Assembly (NCBI RefSeq): GCF_963662255.1
Contig: NW_026912212.1
Coordinates: 186,001-250,000, forward strand
DNA from: Cinclus cinclus
Lineage: Eukaryota > Chordata > Aves > Passeriformes > Cinclidae
Reading direction: 5' to 3'
DNA length: 64,000 bases
Position numbers and translations under genes: made by a program. Under the pieces are notes generated by a model that was not told where the DNA came from, searched no databases, and saw only the letters and a list, made by a program, of their open reading frames with translations. Shown here piece by piece: positions 23,276 to 36,981 of the stretch (positions are counted from its first letter, which is position 1; each line of letters opens with the position of its first letter).

Positions 23276-24640
23276 AGCTGGCAACTAGGCTGCCAGAGTG
23301 CAGAATGTCGGCGGTCTGGCACGCCTGCTTGCCGAAAGCCAGGATCAGCGAGACAGCGTGCTAGGCTCCGTTTCACAGCACCCTGGAGAACACGCCCTTG
23401 AAGAATGCCCTCTCTGCTCCGCAAAAGCTCTGCCACAGTGAAGGTGGAAGAAGCAGCCTGTGGCCACGGGCAGAGCTGGTCAACAGCTGCGCCTAACTTG
23501 CCCAAGCTGCGAGAGCATTCTCAGCCGAGTTCTGCTTTGACAGAGCTATTGCTGAACTTTTGCAGCCCCGGAGGCTGCTGAAACCAAGGCTGTGTTCTGC
23601 CTCTTCATTCTTGCCTTCCTGTGCTCCAGCGAGAAGTGAAGCTCTGGCACGGCATTCAGCTTTGCCGCCTCTCTGCACGGAAAGCACTAGACAGAACTAG
23701 TGTGCTTCGTGCATGCTCTCTCCTCGCTTTTATGGTCACTGCTCTGCTTTTTGCTTGGCAGCGTTCCAAGGGTCCACGGCATACCTCTTGCACAGCGAGA
23801 GGTGGCCGGCGAGGAATACTTGCTGGCTTAAGTCGTTCCATGCTCAAGGCATTCATCAGAGCAACACCATGGGGGAAAAGAGGGGGGAACATTGCAGGAC
23901 AAATTTCTATGCTGGAACAGGATTGTCTGCGAGACAGCTCTCCGCAGCGCTAGTATTTGGCCAGGCTGAAATCAGCGCCACGGGAAGCCAATCTGACAAG
24001 CGGAGTGCAACGAGCGCGGCGATATGGGGCCACTTGGCAGGTGGCCGAAGAAAGACGGCTGCCCCGCGAATGGGGTGCCAGAAGGCAAGTTTCAGCAGGG
24101 CGTTGCGGGCGAGCTTAATGTGTAGCCGCAGTTGTTCTAGGCGAGATTGTAGCCGAGAAGCTTTCCGTCTCCATTCACGAGACAAGAAAAGCAGAACGCA
24201 ATGGTCTAGAGGGTTGAGAAGAAAAGTGCTCGTAGCGAGCTCGTTGCGGCAGAAGCGAAAGCCAGGAGCAGCGTGCTCGCTGCGAGAAGTAGACGGCGCT
24301 TCGCCTCCTTGGGAAGGAAATCGCGTCTGGGCACGAACGGCAGCCAGCGAAGCTTCAGAACAGCAGGCTGTTCTGCTCAGCGTACGAGCCTGAAGTGAGT
24401 GGCAAGGGCTAAGGGGACAGTTCCAAGGCATCTAGCTTTCCTGCTAGCAATGCCATTTCTACCCTGCTCCTTTGCCCTTCTGCTCCGAGAGGCAGAGAGC
24501 ACCTCGGCAGACGCAGTGCAGAGGGAAAGGACACAGTATCCGAGGGAGCGTGACGCCGCTTAGGCGGGCAAAGCAGAAAGGTGCCGCCCGGCACTGGCTT
24601 TGACTCCCTGAGCTTCCTTGCTAGGACAGCAGCTGCCGAA
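23276..24640 (+). repeat. Satellite unit 18, short class
   Basis: 1365 bases. T617, G830, C1047, A1109, A1278. Private T-to-C change at unit position 94 (base 23369), which creates a CpG. Confidence 0.97.
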
Positions 24641-26005
24641 AGCTGGCAACTAGGCTGCCAGAGTGCAGAATGTCGGCGGTCTGGCACGCCTGCTTGCCGA
24701 AAGCCAGGATCAGCGAGACAGCGTGCTAGGCTCTGTTTCACAGCACCCTGGAGAACACGCCCTTGAAGAATGCCCTCTCTGCTCCGCAAAAGCTCTGCCA
24801 CAGTGAAGGTGGAAGAAGCAGCCTGTGGCCACGGGCAGAGCTGCTCAACAGCTGCGCCTAACTTGCCCAAGCTGCGAGAGCATTCTCAGCCGAGTTCTGC
24901 TTTGACAGAGCTATTGCTGAACTTTTGCAGCCCCGGAGGCTGCTGAAACCAAGGCTGTGTTCTGCCTCTTCATTCTTGCCTTCCTGTGCTCCAGCGAGAA
25001 GTGAAGCTCTGGCACGGCATTCAGCTTTGCCGCCTCTCTGCACGGAAAGCACTAGACAGAACTAGTGTGCTTCGTGCATGCTCTCTCCTCGCTTTTATGG
25101 TCACTGCTCTGCTTTTTGCTTGGCAGCGTTCCAAGGGTCCACGGCATACCTCTTGCACAGCGAGAGGTGGCCGGCGAGGAATACTTGCTGGCTTAAGTCG
25201 TTCCATGCTCAAGGCATTCATCAGAGCAACACCATGGGGGAAAAGAGGGGGGAACATTGCAGGACAAATTTCTATGCTGGAACAGGATTGTCTGCGAGAC
25301 AGCTCTCCGCAGCGCTAGTATTTGGCCAGGCTGAAATCAGCGCCACGGGAAGCCAATCTGACAAGCGGAGTGCAACGAGCGCGGCGATATGGGGCCACTT
25401 GGCAGGTGGCCGAAGAAAGACGGCTGCCCCGCGAATGGGGTGCCAGAAGGCAAGTTTCAGCAGGGCGTTGCGGGCGAGCTTAATGTGTAGCCGCAGTTGT
25501 TCTAGGCGAGATTGTAGCCGAGAAGCTTTCCGTCTCCATTCACGAGACAAGAAAAGCAGAACGCAATGGTCTAGAGGGTTGAGAAGAAAAGTGCTCGTAG
25601 CGAGCTCGTTGCGGCAGAAGCGAAAGCCAGGAGCAGCGTGCTCGCTGCGAGAAGTAGACGGCGCTTCGCCTCCTTGGGAAGGAAATCGCGTCTGGGCACG
25701 AACGGCAGCCAGCGAAGCTTCAGAACAGCAGGCTGTTCTGCTCAGCGTACGAGCCTGAAGTGAGTGGCAAGGGCTAAGGGGACAGTTCCAAGGCATCTAG
25801 CTTTCCTGCTAGCAATGCCATTTCTACCCTGCTCCTTTGCCCTTCTGCTCCGAGAGGCAGAGAGCACCTCGGCAGACGCAGTGCAGAGGGAAAGGACACA
25901 GTATCCGAGGGAGCGTGGCGCCGCTTAGGCGGGCAAAGCAGAAAGGTGCCGCCCGGCACTGGCTTTGACTCCCTGAGCTTCCTTGCTAGGACAGCAGCTG
26001 CCGAA
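24641..26005 (+). repeat. Satellite unit 19, short class
   Basis: 1365 bases. C204 (base 24844), T617, G830, C1047, A1109, G1278. It is the last unit in the window with C204. Confidence 0.97.
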
Positions 26006-27370
26006 AGCTGGCAACTAGGCTGCCAGAGTGCAGAATGTCGGCGGTCTGGCACGCCTGCTTGCCGAAAGCCAGGATCAGCGAGACAGCGTGCTAGGCTCTG
26101 TTTCACAGCACCCTGGAGAACACGCCCTTGAAGAATGCCCTCTCTGCTCCGCAAAAGCTCTGCCACAGTGAAGGTGGAAGAAGCAGCCTGTGGCCACGGG
26201 CAGAGCTGGTCAACAGCTGCGCCTAACTTGCCCAAGCTGCGAGAGCATTCTCAGCCGAGTTCTGCTTTGACAGAGCTATTGCTGAACTTTTGCAGCCCCG
26301 GAGGCTGCTGAAACCAAGGCTGTGTTCTGCCTCTTCATTCTTGCCTTCCTGTGCTCCAGCGAGAAGTGAAGCTCTGGCACGGCATTCAGCTTTGCCGCCT
26401 CTCTGCACGGAAAGCACTAGACAGAACTAGTGTGCTTCGTGCATGCTCTCTCCTCGCTTTTATGGTCACTGCTCTGCTTTTTGCTTGGCAGCGTTCCAAG
26501 GGTCCACGGCATACCTCTTGCACAGCGAGAGGTGGCCGGCGAGGAATACTTGCTGGCTTAAGTCGTTCCATGCTCAAGGCATTCATCAGAGCAACACCAT
26601 GGGGGAAAAGAGGGGGGAACACTGCAGGACAAATTTCTATGCTGGAACAGGATTGTCTGCGAGACAGCTCTCCGCAGCGCTAGTATTTGGCCAGGCTGAA
26701 ATCAGCGCCACGGGAAGCCAATCTGACAAGCGGAGTGCAACGAGCGCGGCGATATGGGGCCACTTGGCAGGTGGCCGAAGAAAGACGGCTGCCCCGCGAA
26801 TGGGGTGCCAGAAGGCAAGTTTCAGCAGGGCGTTCCGGGCGAGCTTAATGTGTAGCCGCAGTTGTTCTAGGCGAGATTGTAGCCGAGAAGCTTTCCGTCT
26901 CCATTCACGAGACAAGAAAAGCAGAACGCAATGGTCTAGAGGGTTGAGAAGAAAAGTGCTCGTAGCGAGCTCGTTGCGGCAGAAGCGAAAGCCAGGAGCA
27001 GCGTGCTCGCTGCGAGAAGTAGACGGCGCTTCGCCTCCTTGGGAAGGAAATGGCGTCTGGGCACGAACGGCAGCCAGCGAAGCTTCAGAACAGCAGGCTG
27101 TTCTGCTCAGCGTACGAGCCTGAAGTGAGTGGCAAGGGCTAAGGGGACAGTTCCAAGGCATCTAGCTTTCCTGCTAGCAATGCCATTTCTACCCTGCTCC
27201 TTTGCCCTTCTGCTCCGAGAGGCAGAGAGCACCTCGGCAGACGCAGTGCAGAGGGAAAGGACACAGTATCCGAGGGAGCGTGGCGCCGCTTAGGCGGGCA
27301 AAGCAGAAAGGTGCCGCCCGGCACTGGCTTTGACTCCCTGAGCTTCCTTGCTAGGACAGCAGCTGCCGAA
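26006..27370 (+). repeat. Satellite unit 20, short class
   Basis: 1365 bases. C617, C830, G1047, A1109, G1278, as in unit 17. It ends the zone dominated by short units. Confidence 0.97.
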
Positions 27371-28749
27371 AGCTGGCAACTAGGCTGCCAGAGTGCAGAA
27401 TGTCGGCGGTCTGGCACGCCTGCTTGCCGAAAGCCAGGATCAGCGAGACAGCGTGCTAGGCTCTGTTTCACAGCACCCTGGAGAACACGCCCTTGAAGAA
27501 TGCCCTCTCTGCTCCGCAAAAGCTCTGCCACAGTGAAGGTGGAAGAAGCAGCCTGTGGCCACGGGCAGAGCTGGTCAACAGCTGCGCCTAACTTGCCCAA
27601 GCTGCGAGAGCATTCTCAGCCGAGTTCTGCTTTGACAGAGCTATTGCTGAACTTTTGCAGCCCCGGAGGCTGCTGAAACCAAGGCTGTGTTCTGCCTCTT
27701 CATTCTTGCCTTCCTGTGCTCCAGCGAGAAGTGAAGCTCTGGCACGGCATTCAGCTTTGCCGCCTCTCTGCACGGAAAGCACTAGACAGAACTAGTGTGC
27801 TTCGTGCATGCTCTCTCCTCGCTTTTATGGTCACTGCTCTGCTTTTTGCTTGGCAGCGTTCCAAGGGTCCACGGCATACCTCTTGCACAGCGAGAGGTGG
27901 CCGGCGAGGAATACTTGCTGGCTTAAGTCGTTCCATGCTCAAGGCATTCATCAGAGCAACACCATGGGGGAAAAGAGGGGGGAACATTGCAGGACAAATT
28001 TCTATGCTGGAACAGGATTGTCTGCGAGACAGCTCTCCGCAGCGCTAGTATTTGGCCAGGCTGAAATCAGCGCCACGGGAAGCCAATCTGACAAGCGGAG
28101 TGCAACGAGCGCGGCGATATGGGGCCACTTGGCAGGTGGCCGAAGAAAGACGGCTGCCCCGCGAATGGGGTGCCAGAAGGCAAGTTTCAGCAGGGCGTTG
28201 TGGGCGAGCTTAATGTGTAGCCGCAGTTGTTCTAGGCGAGATTGTAGCCGAGAAGCTTTCCGTCTCCATTCACGAGACAAGAAAAGCAGAACGCAATGGT
28301 CTAGAGGGTTGAGAAGAAAAGTGCTCGTAGCGAGCTCGTTGCGGCAGAAGCGAAAGCCAGGAGCAGCGTGCTCGCTGCGAGAAGTAGACGGCGCTTCGCC
28401 TCCTTGGGAAGGAAATGGCGTCTGGGCACGAACGGCAGCCAGCGAAGCTTCAGAACAGCAGGCTGTTCTGCTCAGCGTACGAGCCTGAAGTGAGTGGCAA
28501 GGGCTAAGGGGACAGTTCCAAGGCATCTAGCTTTCCTGCTAGCACTGCCATTTCTACCCTGCTGTGGAAAACATTGTCCTTTGCCCTTCTGCTCCGAGAG
28601 GCAGAGAGCACCTCGGCAGACGCAGTGCAGAGGGAAAGGACACAGTATCCGAGGGAGCGTGACGCCGCTTAGGCGGGCAAAGCAGAAAGGTGCCGCCCGG
28701 CACTGGCTTTGACTCCCTGAGCTTCCTTGCTAGGACAGCAGCTGCCGAA
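27371..28749 (+). repeat. Satellite unit 21, long class
   Basis: 1379 bases, with the 14-base segment at 28564-28577. T617, G830, rare T831 (base 28201), G1047, A1109, A1278. Private A-to-C change at position 1175 (base 28545). Confidence 0.97.
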
Positions 28750-30128
28750 AGCTGGCAACTAGGCTGCCAGAGTGCAGAATGTCGGCGGTCTGGCACGCCT
28801 GCTTGCCGAAAGCCAGGATCAGCGAGACAGCGTGCTAGGCTCTGTTTCACAGCACCCTGGAGAACACGCCCTTGAAGAATGCCCTCTCTGCTCCGCAAAA
28901 GCTCTGCCACAGTGAAGGTGGAAGAAGCAGCCTGTGGCCACGGGCAGAGCTGGTCAACAGCTGCGCCTAACTTGCCCAAGCTGCGAGAGCATTCTCAGCC
29001 GAGTTCTGCTTTGACAGAGCTATTGCTGAACTTTTGCAGCCCCGGAGGCTGCTGAAACCAAGGCTGTGTTCTGCCTCTTCATTCTTGCCTTCCTGTGCTC
29101 CAGCGAGAAGTGAAGCTCTGGCACGGCATTCAGCTTTGCCGCCTCTCTGCACGGAAAGCACTAGACAGAACTAGTGTGCTTCGTGCATGCTCTCTCCTCG
29201 CTTTTATGGTCACTGCTCTGCTTTTTGCTTGGCAGCGTTCCAAGGGTCCACGGCATACCTCTTGCACAGCGAGAGGTGGCCGGCGAGGAATACTTGCTGG
29301 CTTAAGTCGTTCCATGCTCAAGGCATTCATCAGAGCAACACCATGGGGGAAAAGAGGGGGGAACACTGCAGGACAAATTTCTATGCTGGAACAGGATTGT
29401 CTGCGAGACAGCTCTCCGCAGCGCTAGTATTTGGCCAGGCTGAAATCAGCGCCACGGGAAGCCAATCTGACAAGCGGAGTGCAACGAGCGCGGCGATATG
29501 GGGCCACTTGGCAGGTGGCCGAAGAAAGACGGCTGCCCCGCGAATGGGGTGCCAGAAGGCAAGTTTCAGCAGGGCGTTCCGGGCGAGCTTAATGTGTAGC
29601 CGCAGTTGTTCTAGGCGAGATTGTAGCCGAGAAGCTTTCCGTCTCCATTCACGAGACAAGAAAAGCAGAACGCAATGGTCTAGAGGGTTGAGAAGAAAAG
29701 TGCTCGTAGCGAGCTCGTTGCGGCAGAAGCGAAAGCCAGGAGCAGCGTGCTCGCTGCGAGAAGTAGACGGCGCTTCGCCTCCTTGGGAAGGAAATCGCGT
29801 CTGGGCACGAACGGCAGCCAGCGAAGCTTCAGAACAGCAGGCTGTTCTGCTCAGCGTGCGAGCCTGAAGTGAGTGGCAAGGGCTAAGGGGACAGTTCCAA
29901 GGCATCTAGCTTTCCTGCTAGCAATGCCATTTCTACCCTGCTGTGGAAAACATTGTCCTTTGCCCTTCTGCTCCGAGAGGCAGAGAGCACCTCGGCAGAC
30001 GCAGTGCAGAGGGAAAGGACACAGTATCCGAGGGAGCGTGGCGCCGCTTAGGCGGGCAAAGCAGAAAGGTGCCGCCCGGCACTGGCTTTGACTCCCTGAG
30101 CTTCCTTGCTAGGACAGCAGCTGCCGAA
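28750..30128 (+). repeat. Satellite unit 22, long class
   Basis: 1379 bases, with the 14-base segment at 29943-29956. C617, C830, C1047, G1109, G1278. Same haplotype as unit 5. Confidence 0.97.
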
Positions 30129-31493
30129 AGCTGGCAACTAGGCTGCCAGAGTGCAGAATGTCGGCGGTCTGGCACGCCTGCTTGCCGAAAGCCAGGATCA
30201 GCGAGACAGCGTGCTAGGCTCTGTTTCACAGCACCCTGGAGAACACGCCCTTGAAGAATGCCCTCTCTGCTCCGCAAAAGCTCTGCCACAGTGAAGGTGG
30301 AAGAAGCAGCCTGTGGCCACGGGCAGAGCTGGTCAACAGCTGCGCCTAACTTGCCCAAGCTGCGAGAGCATTCTCAGCCGAGTTCTGCTTTGACAGAGCT
30401 ATTGCTGAACTTTTGCAGCCCCGGAGGCTGCTGAAACCAAGGCTGTGTTCTGCCTCTTCATTCTTGCCTTCCTGTGCTCCAGCGAGAAGTGAAGCTCTGG
30501 CACGGCATTCAGCTTTGCCGCCTCTCTGCACGGAAAGCACTAGACAGAACTAGTGTGCTTCGTGCATGCTCTCTCCTCGCTTTTATGGTCACTGCTCTGC
30601 TTTTTGCTTGGCAGCGTTCCAAGGGTCCACGGCATACCTCTTGCACAGCGAGAGGTGGCCGGCGAGGAATACTTGCTGGCTTAAGTCGTTCCATGCTCCA
30701 GGCATTCATCAGAGCAACACCATGGGGGAAAAGAGGGGGGAACATTGCAGGACAAATTTCTATGCTGGAACAGGATTGTCTGCGAGACAGCTCTCCGCAG
30801 CGCTAGTATTTGGCCAGGCTGAAATCAGCGCCACGGGAAGCCAATCTGACAAGCGGAGTGCAACGAGCGCGGCGATATGGGGCCACTTGGCAGGTGGCCG
30901 AAGAAAGACGGCTGCCCCGCGAATGGGGTGCCAGAAGGCAAGTTTCAGCAGGGCGTTCCGGGCGAGCTTAATGTGTAGCCGCAGTTGTTCTAGGCGAGAT
31001 TGTAGCCGAGAAGCTTTCCGTCTCCATTCACGAGACAAGAAAAGCAGAACGCAATGGTCTAGAGGGTTGAGAAGAAAAGTGCTCGTAGCGAGCTCGTTGC
31101 GGCAGAAGCGAAAGCCAGGAGCAGCGTGCTCGCTGCGAGAAGTAGACGGCGCTTCGCCTCCTTGGGAAGGAAATCGCGTCTGGGCACGAACGGCAGCCAG
31201 CGAAGCTTCAGAACAGCAGGCTGTTCTGCTCAGCGTACGAGCCTGAAGTGAGTGGCAAGGGCTAAGGGGACAGTTCCAAGGCATCTAGCTTTCCTGCTAG
31301 CAATGCCATTTCTACCCTGCTCCTTTGCCCTTCTGCTCCGAGAGGCAGAGAGCACCTCGGCAGACGCAGTGCAGAGGGAAAGGACACAGTATCCGAGGGA
31401 GCGTGGCGCCGCTTAGGCGGGCAAAGCAGAAAGGTGCCGCCCGGCACTGGCTTTGACTCCCTGAGCTTCCTTGCTAGGACAGCAGCTGCCGAA
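30129..31493 (+). repeat. Satellite unit 23, short class
   Basis: 1365 bases. T617, C830, C1047, A1109, G1278. Private A-to-C change at position 571 (base 30699). Confidence 0.97.
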
Positions 31494-32872
31494 AGCTGGC
31501 AACTAGGCTGCCAGAGTGCAGAATGTCGGCGGTCTGGCACGCCTGCTTGCCGAAAGCCAGGATCAGCGAGACAGCGTGCTAGGCTCTGTTTCACAGCACC
31601 CTGGAGAACACGCCCTTGAAGAATGCCCTCTCTGCTCCGCAAAAGCTCTGCCACAGTGAAGGTGGAAGAAGCAGCCTGTGGCCACGGGCAGAGCTGGTCA
31701 ACAGCTGCGCCTAACTTGCCCAAGCTGCGAGAGCATTCTCAGCCGAGTTCTGCTTTGACAGAGCTATTGCTGAACTTTTGCAGCCCCGGAGGCTGCTGAA
31801 ACCAAGGCTGTGTTCTGCCTCTTCATTCTTGCCTTCCTGTGCTCCAGCGAGAAGTGAAGCTCTGGCACGGCATTCAGCTTTGCCGCCTCTCTGCACGGAA
31901 AGCACTAGACAGAACTAGTGTGCTTCGTGCATGCTCTCTCCTCGCTTTTATGGTCACTGCTCTGCTTTTTGCTTGGCAGCGTTCCAAGGGTCCACGGCAT
32001 ACCTCTTGCACAGCGAGAGGTGGCCGGCGAGGAATACTTGCTGGCTTAAGTCGTTCCATGCTCAAGGCATTCATCAGAGCAACACCATGGGGGAAAAGAG
32101 GGGGGAACATTGCAGGACAAATTTCTATGCTGGAACAGGATTGTCTGCGAGACAGCTCTCCGCAGCGCTAGTATTTGGCCAGGCTGAAATCAGCGCCACG
32201 GGAAGCCAATCTGACAAGCGGAGTGCAACGAGCGCGGCGATATGGGGCCACTTGGCAGGTGGCCGAAGAAAGACGGCTGCCCCGCGAATGGGGTGCCAGA
32301 AGGCAAGTTTCAGCAGGGCGTTGTGGGCGAGCTTAATGTGTAGCCGCAGTTGTTCTAGGCGAGATTGTAGCCGAGAAGCTTTCCGTCTCCATTCACGAGA
32401 CAAGAAAAGCAGAACGCAATGGTCTAGAGGGTTGAGAAGAAAAGTGCTCGTAGCGAGCTCGTTGCGGCAGAAGCGAAAGCCAGGAGCAGCGTGCTCGCTG
32501 CGAGAAGTAGACGGCGCTTCGCCTCCTTGGGAAGGAAATGGCGTCTGGGCACGAACGGCAGCCAGCGAAGCTTCAGAACAGCAGGCTGTTCTGCTCAGCG
32601 TACGAGCCTGAAGTGAGTGGCAAGGGCTAAGGGGACAGTTCCAAGGCATCTAGCTTTCCTGCTAGCAATGCCATTTCTACCCTGCTGTGGAAAACATTGT
32701 CCTTTGCCCTTCTGCTCCGAGAGGCAGAGAGCACCTCGGCAGACGCAGTGCAGAGGGAAAGGACACAGTATCCGAGGGAGCGTGACGCCGCTTAGGCGGG
32801 CAAAGCAGAAAGGTGCCGCCCGGCACTGGCTTTGACTCCCTGAGCTTCCTTGCTAGGACAGCAGCTGCCGAA
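31494..32872 (+). repeat. Satellite unit 24, long class
   Basis: 1379 bases, with the 14-base segment at 32687-32700. T617, G830, T831 (base 32324), G1047, A1109, A1278. T831 is shared only with unit 21, three units upstream. Confidence 0.97.
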
Positions 32873-34237
32873 AGCTGGCAACTAGGCTGCCAGAGTGCAG
32901 AATGTCGGCGGTCTGGCACGCCTGCTTGCCGAAAGCCAGGATCAGCGAGACAGCGTGCTAGGCTCTGTTTCACAGCACCCTGGAGAACACGCCCTTGAAG
33001 AATGCCCTCTCTGCTCCGCAAAAGCTCTGCCACAGTGAAGGTGGAAGAAGCAGCCTGTGGCCACGGGCAGAGCTGGTCAACAGCTGCGCCTAACTTGCCC
33101 AAGCTGCGAGAGCATTCTCAGCCGAGTTCTGCTTTGACAGAGCTATTGCTGAACTTTTGCAGCCCCGGAGGCTGCTGAAACCAAGGCTGTGTTCTGCCTC
33201 TTCATTCTTGCCTTCCTGTGCTCCAGCGAGAAGTGAAGCTCTGGCACGGCATTCAGCTTTGCCGCCTCTCTGCACGGAAAGCACTAGACAGAACTAGTGT
33301 GCTTCGTGCATGCTCTCTCCTCGCTTTTATGGTCACTGCTCTGCTTTTTGCTTGGCAGCGTTCCAAGGGTCCACGGCATACCTCTTGCACAGCGAGAGGT
33401 GGCCGGCGAGGAATACTTGCTGGCTTAAGTCGTTCCATGCTCAAGGCATTCATCAGAGCAACACCATGGGGGAAAAGAGGGGGGAACACTGCAGGACAAA
33501 TTTCTATGCTGGAACAGGATTGTCTGCGAGACAGCTCTCCGCAGCGCTAGTATTTGGCCAGGCTGAAATCAGCGCCACGGGAAGCCAATCTGACAAGCGG
33601 AGTGCAACGAGCGCGGCGATATGGGGCCACTTGGCAGGTGGCCGAAGAAAGACGGCTGCCCCGCGAATGGGGTGCCAGAAGGCAAGTTTCAGCAGGGCGT
33701 TCCGGGCGAGCTTAATGTGTAGCCGCAGTTGTTCTAGGCGAGATTGTAGCCGAGAAGCTTTCCGTCTCCATTCACGAGACAAGAAAAGCAGAACGCAATG
33801 GTCTAGAGGGTTGAGAAGAAAAGTGCTCGTAGCGAGCTCGTTGCGGCAGAAGCGAAAGCCAGGAGCAGCGTGCTCGCTGCGAGAAGTAGACGGCGCTTCG
33901 CCTCCTTGGGAAGGAAATCGCGTCTGGGCACGAACGGCAGCCAGCGAAGCTTCAGAACAGCAGGCTGTTCTGCTCAGCGTACGAGCCTGAAGTGAGTGGC
34001 AAGGGCTAAGGGGACAGTTCCAAGGCATCTAGCTTTCCTGCTAGCAATGCCATTTCTACCCTGCTCCTTTGCCCTTCTGCTCCGAGAGGCAGAGAGCACC
34101 TCGGCAGACGCAGTGCAGAGGGAAAGGACACAGTATCCGAGGGAGCGTGACGCCGCTTAGGCGGGCAAAGCAGAAAGGTGCCGCCCGGCACTGGCTTTGA
34201 CTCCCTGAGCTTCCTTGCTAGGACAGCAGCTGCCGAA
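32873..34237 (+). repeat. Satellite unit 25, short class
   Basis: 1365 bases. C617, C830, C1047, A1109, A1278, the haplotype of units 1 and 14. Confidence 0.97.
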
Positions 34238-35616
34238 AGCTGGCAACTAGGCTGCCAGAGTGCAGAATGTCGGCGGTCTGGCACGCCTGCTTGCCGAAAG
34301 CCAGGATCAGCGAGACAGCGTGCTAGGCTCTGTTTCACAGCACCCTGGAGAACACGCCCTTGAAGAATGCCCTCTCTGCTCCGCAAAAGCTCTGCCACAG
34401 TGAAGGTGGAAGAAGCAGCCTGTGGCCACGGGCAGAGCTGGTCAACAGCTGCGCCTAACTTGCCCAAGCTGCGAGAGCATTCTCAGCCGAGTTCTGCTTT
34501 GACAGAGCTATTGCTGAACTTTTGCAGCCCCGGAGGCTGCTGAAACCAAGGCTGTGTTCTGCCTCTTCATTCTTGCCTTCCTGTGCTCCAGCGAGAAGTG
34601 AAGCTCTGGCACGGCATTCAGCTTTGCCGCCTCTCTGCACGGAAAGCACTAGACAGAACTAGTGTGCTTCGTGCATGCTCTCTCCTCGCTTTTATGGTCA
34701 CTGCTCTGCTTTTTGCTTGGCAGCGTTCCAAGGGTCCACGGCATACCTCTTGCACAGCGAGAGGTGGCCGGCGAGGAATACTTGCTGGCTTAAGTCGTTC
34801 CATGCTCAAGGCATTCATCAGAGCAACACCATGGGGGAAAAGAGGGGGGAACATTGCAGGACAAATTTCTATGCTGGAACAGGATTGTCTGCGAGACAGC
34901 TCTCCGCAGCGCTAGTATTTGGCCAGGCTGAAATCAGCGCCACGGGAAGCCAATCTGACAAGCGGAGTGCAACGAGCGCGGCGATATGGGGCCACTTGGC
35001 AGGTGGCCGAAGAAAGACGGCTGCCCCGCGAATGGGGTGCCAGAAGGCAAGTTTCAGCAGGGCGTTCCGGGCGAGCTTAATGTGTAGCCGCAGTTGTTCT
35101 AGGCGAGATTGTAGCCGAGAAGCTTTCCGTCTCCATTCACGAGACAAGAAAAGCAGAACGCAATGGTCTAGAGGGTTGAGAAGAAAAGTGCTCGTAGCGA
35201 GCTCGTTGCGGCAGAAGCGAAAGCCAGGAGCAGCGTGCTCGCTGCGAGAAGTAGACGGCGCTTCGCCTCCTTGGGAAGGAAATGGCGTCTGGGCACGAAC
35301 GGCAGCCAGCGAAGCTTCAGAACAGCAGGCTGTTCTGCTCAGCGTACGAGCCTGAAGTGAGTGGCAAGGGCTAAGGGGACAGTTCCAAGGCATCTAGCTT
35401 TCCTGCTAGCAATGCCATTTCTACCCTGCTGTGGAAAACATTGTCCTTTGCCCTTCTGCTCCGAGAGGCAGAGAGCACCTCGGCAGACGCAGTGCAGAGG
35501 GAAAGGACACAGTATCCGAGGGAGCGTGACGCCGCTTAGGCGGGCAAAGCAGAAAGGTGCCGCCCGGCACTGGCTTTGACTCCCTGAGCTTCCTTGCTAG
35601 GACAGCAGCTGCCGAA
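34238..35616 (+). repeat. Satellite unit 26, long class
   Basis: 1379 bases, with the 14-base segment at 35431-35444. T617, C830, G1047, A1109, A1278. Same haplotype as units 37 and 41. Confidence 0.97.
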
Positions 35617-36981
35617 AGCTGGCAACTAGGCTGCCAGAGTGCAGAATGTCGGCGGTCTGGCACGCCTGCTTGCCGAAAGCCAGGATCAGCGAGACAGCGT
35701 GCTAGGCTCTGTTTCACAGCACCCTGGAGAACACGCCCTTGAAGAATGCCCTCTCTGCTCCGCAAAAGCTCTGCCACAGTGAAGGTGGAAGAAGCAGCCT
35801 GTGGCCACGGGCAGAGCTGGTCAACAGCTGCGCCTAACTTGCCCAAGCTGCGAGAGCATTCTCAGCCGAGTTCTGCTTTGACAGAGCTATTGCTGAACTT
35901 TTGCAGCCCCGGAGGCTGCTGAAACCAAGGCTGTGTTCTGCCTCTTCATTCTTGCCTTCCTGTGCTCCAGCGAGAAGTGAAGCTCTGGCACGGCATTCAG
36001 CTTTGCCGCCTCTCTGCACGGAAAGCACTAGACAGAACTAGTGTGCTTCGTGCATGCTCTCTCCTCGCTTTTATGGTCACTGCTCTGCTTTTTGCTTGGC
36101 AGCGTTCCAAGGGTCCACGGCATACCTCTTGCACAGCGAGAGGTGGCCGGCGAGGAATACTTGCTGGCTTAAGTCGTTCCATGCTCAAGGCATTCATCAG
36201 AGCAACACCATGGGGGAAAAGAGGGGGGAACATTGCAGGACAAATTTCTATGCTGGAACAGGATTGTCTGCGAGACAGCTCTCCGCAGCGCTAGTATTTG
36301 GCCAGGCTGAAATCAGCGCCACGGGAAGCCAATCTGACAAGCGGAGTGCAACGAGCGCGGCGATATGGGGCCACTTGGCAGGTGGCCGAAGAAAGACGGC
36401 TGCCCCGCGAATGGGGTGCCAGAAGGCAAGTTTCAGCAGGGCGTTGCGGGCGAGCTTAATGTGTAGCCGCAGTTGTTCTAGGCGAGATTGTAGCCGAGAA
36501 GCTTTCCGTCTCCATTCACGAGACAAGAAAAGCAGAACGCAATGGTCTAGAGGGTTGAGAAGAAAAGTGCTCGTAGCGAGCTCGTTGCGGCAGAAGCGAA
36601 AGCCAGGAGCAGCGTGCTCGCTGCGAGAAGTAGACGGCGCTTCGCCTCCTTGGGAAGGAAATCGCGTCTGGGCACGAACGGCAGCCAGCGAAGCTTCAGA
36701 ACAGCAGGCTGTTCTGCTCAGCGTGCGAGCCTGAAGTGAGTGGCAAGGGCTAAGGGGACAGTTCCAAGGCATCTAGCTTTCCTGCTAGCAATGCCATTTC
36801 TACCCTGCTCCTTTGCCCTTCTGCTCCGAGAGGCAGAGAGCACCTCGGCAGACGCAGTGCAGAGGGAAAGGACACAGTATCCGAGGGAGCGTGACGCCGC
36901 TTAGGCGGGCAAAGCAGAAAGGTGCCGCCCGGCACTGGCTTTGACTCCCTGAGCTTCCTTGCTAGGACAGCAGCTGCCGAA
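35617..36981 (+). repeat. Satellite unit 27, short class
   Basis: 1365 bases. T617, G830, C1047, G1109, A1278. It is one of only two short units (with unit 40) carrying G1109. Confidence 0.97.
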
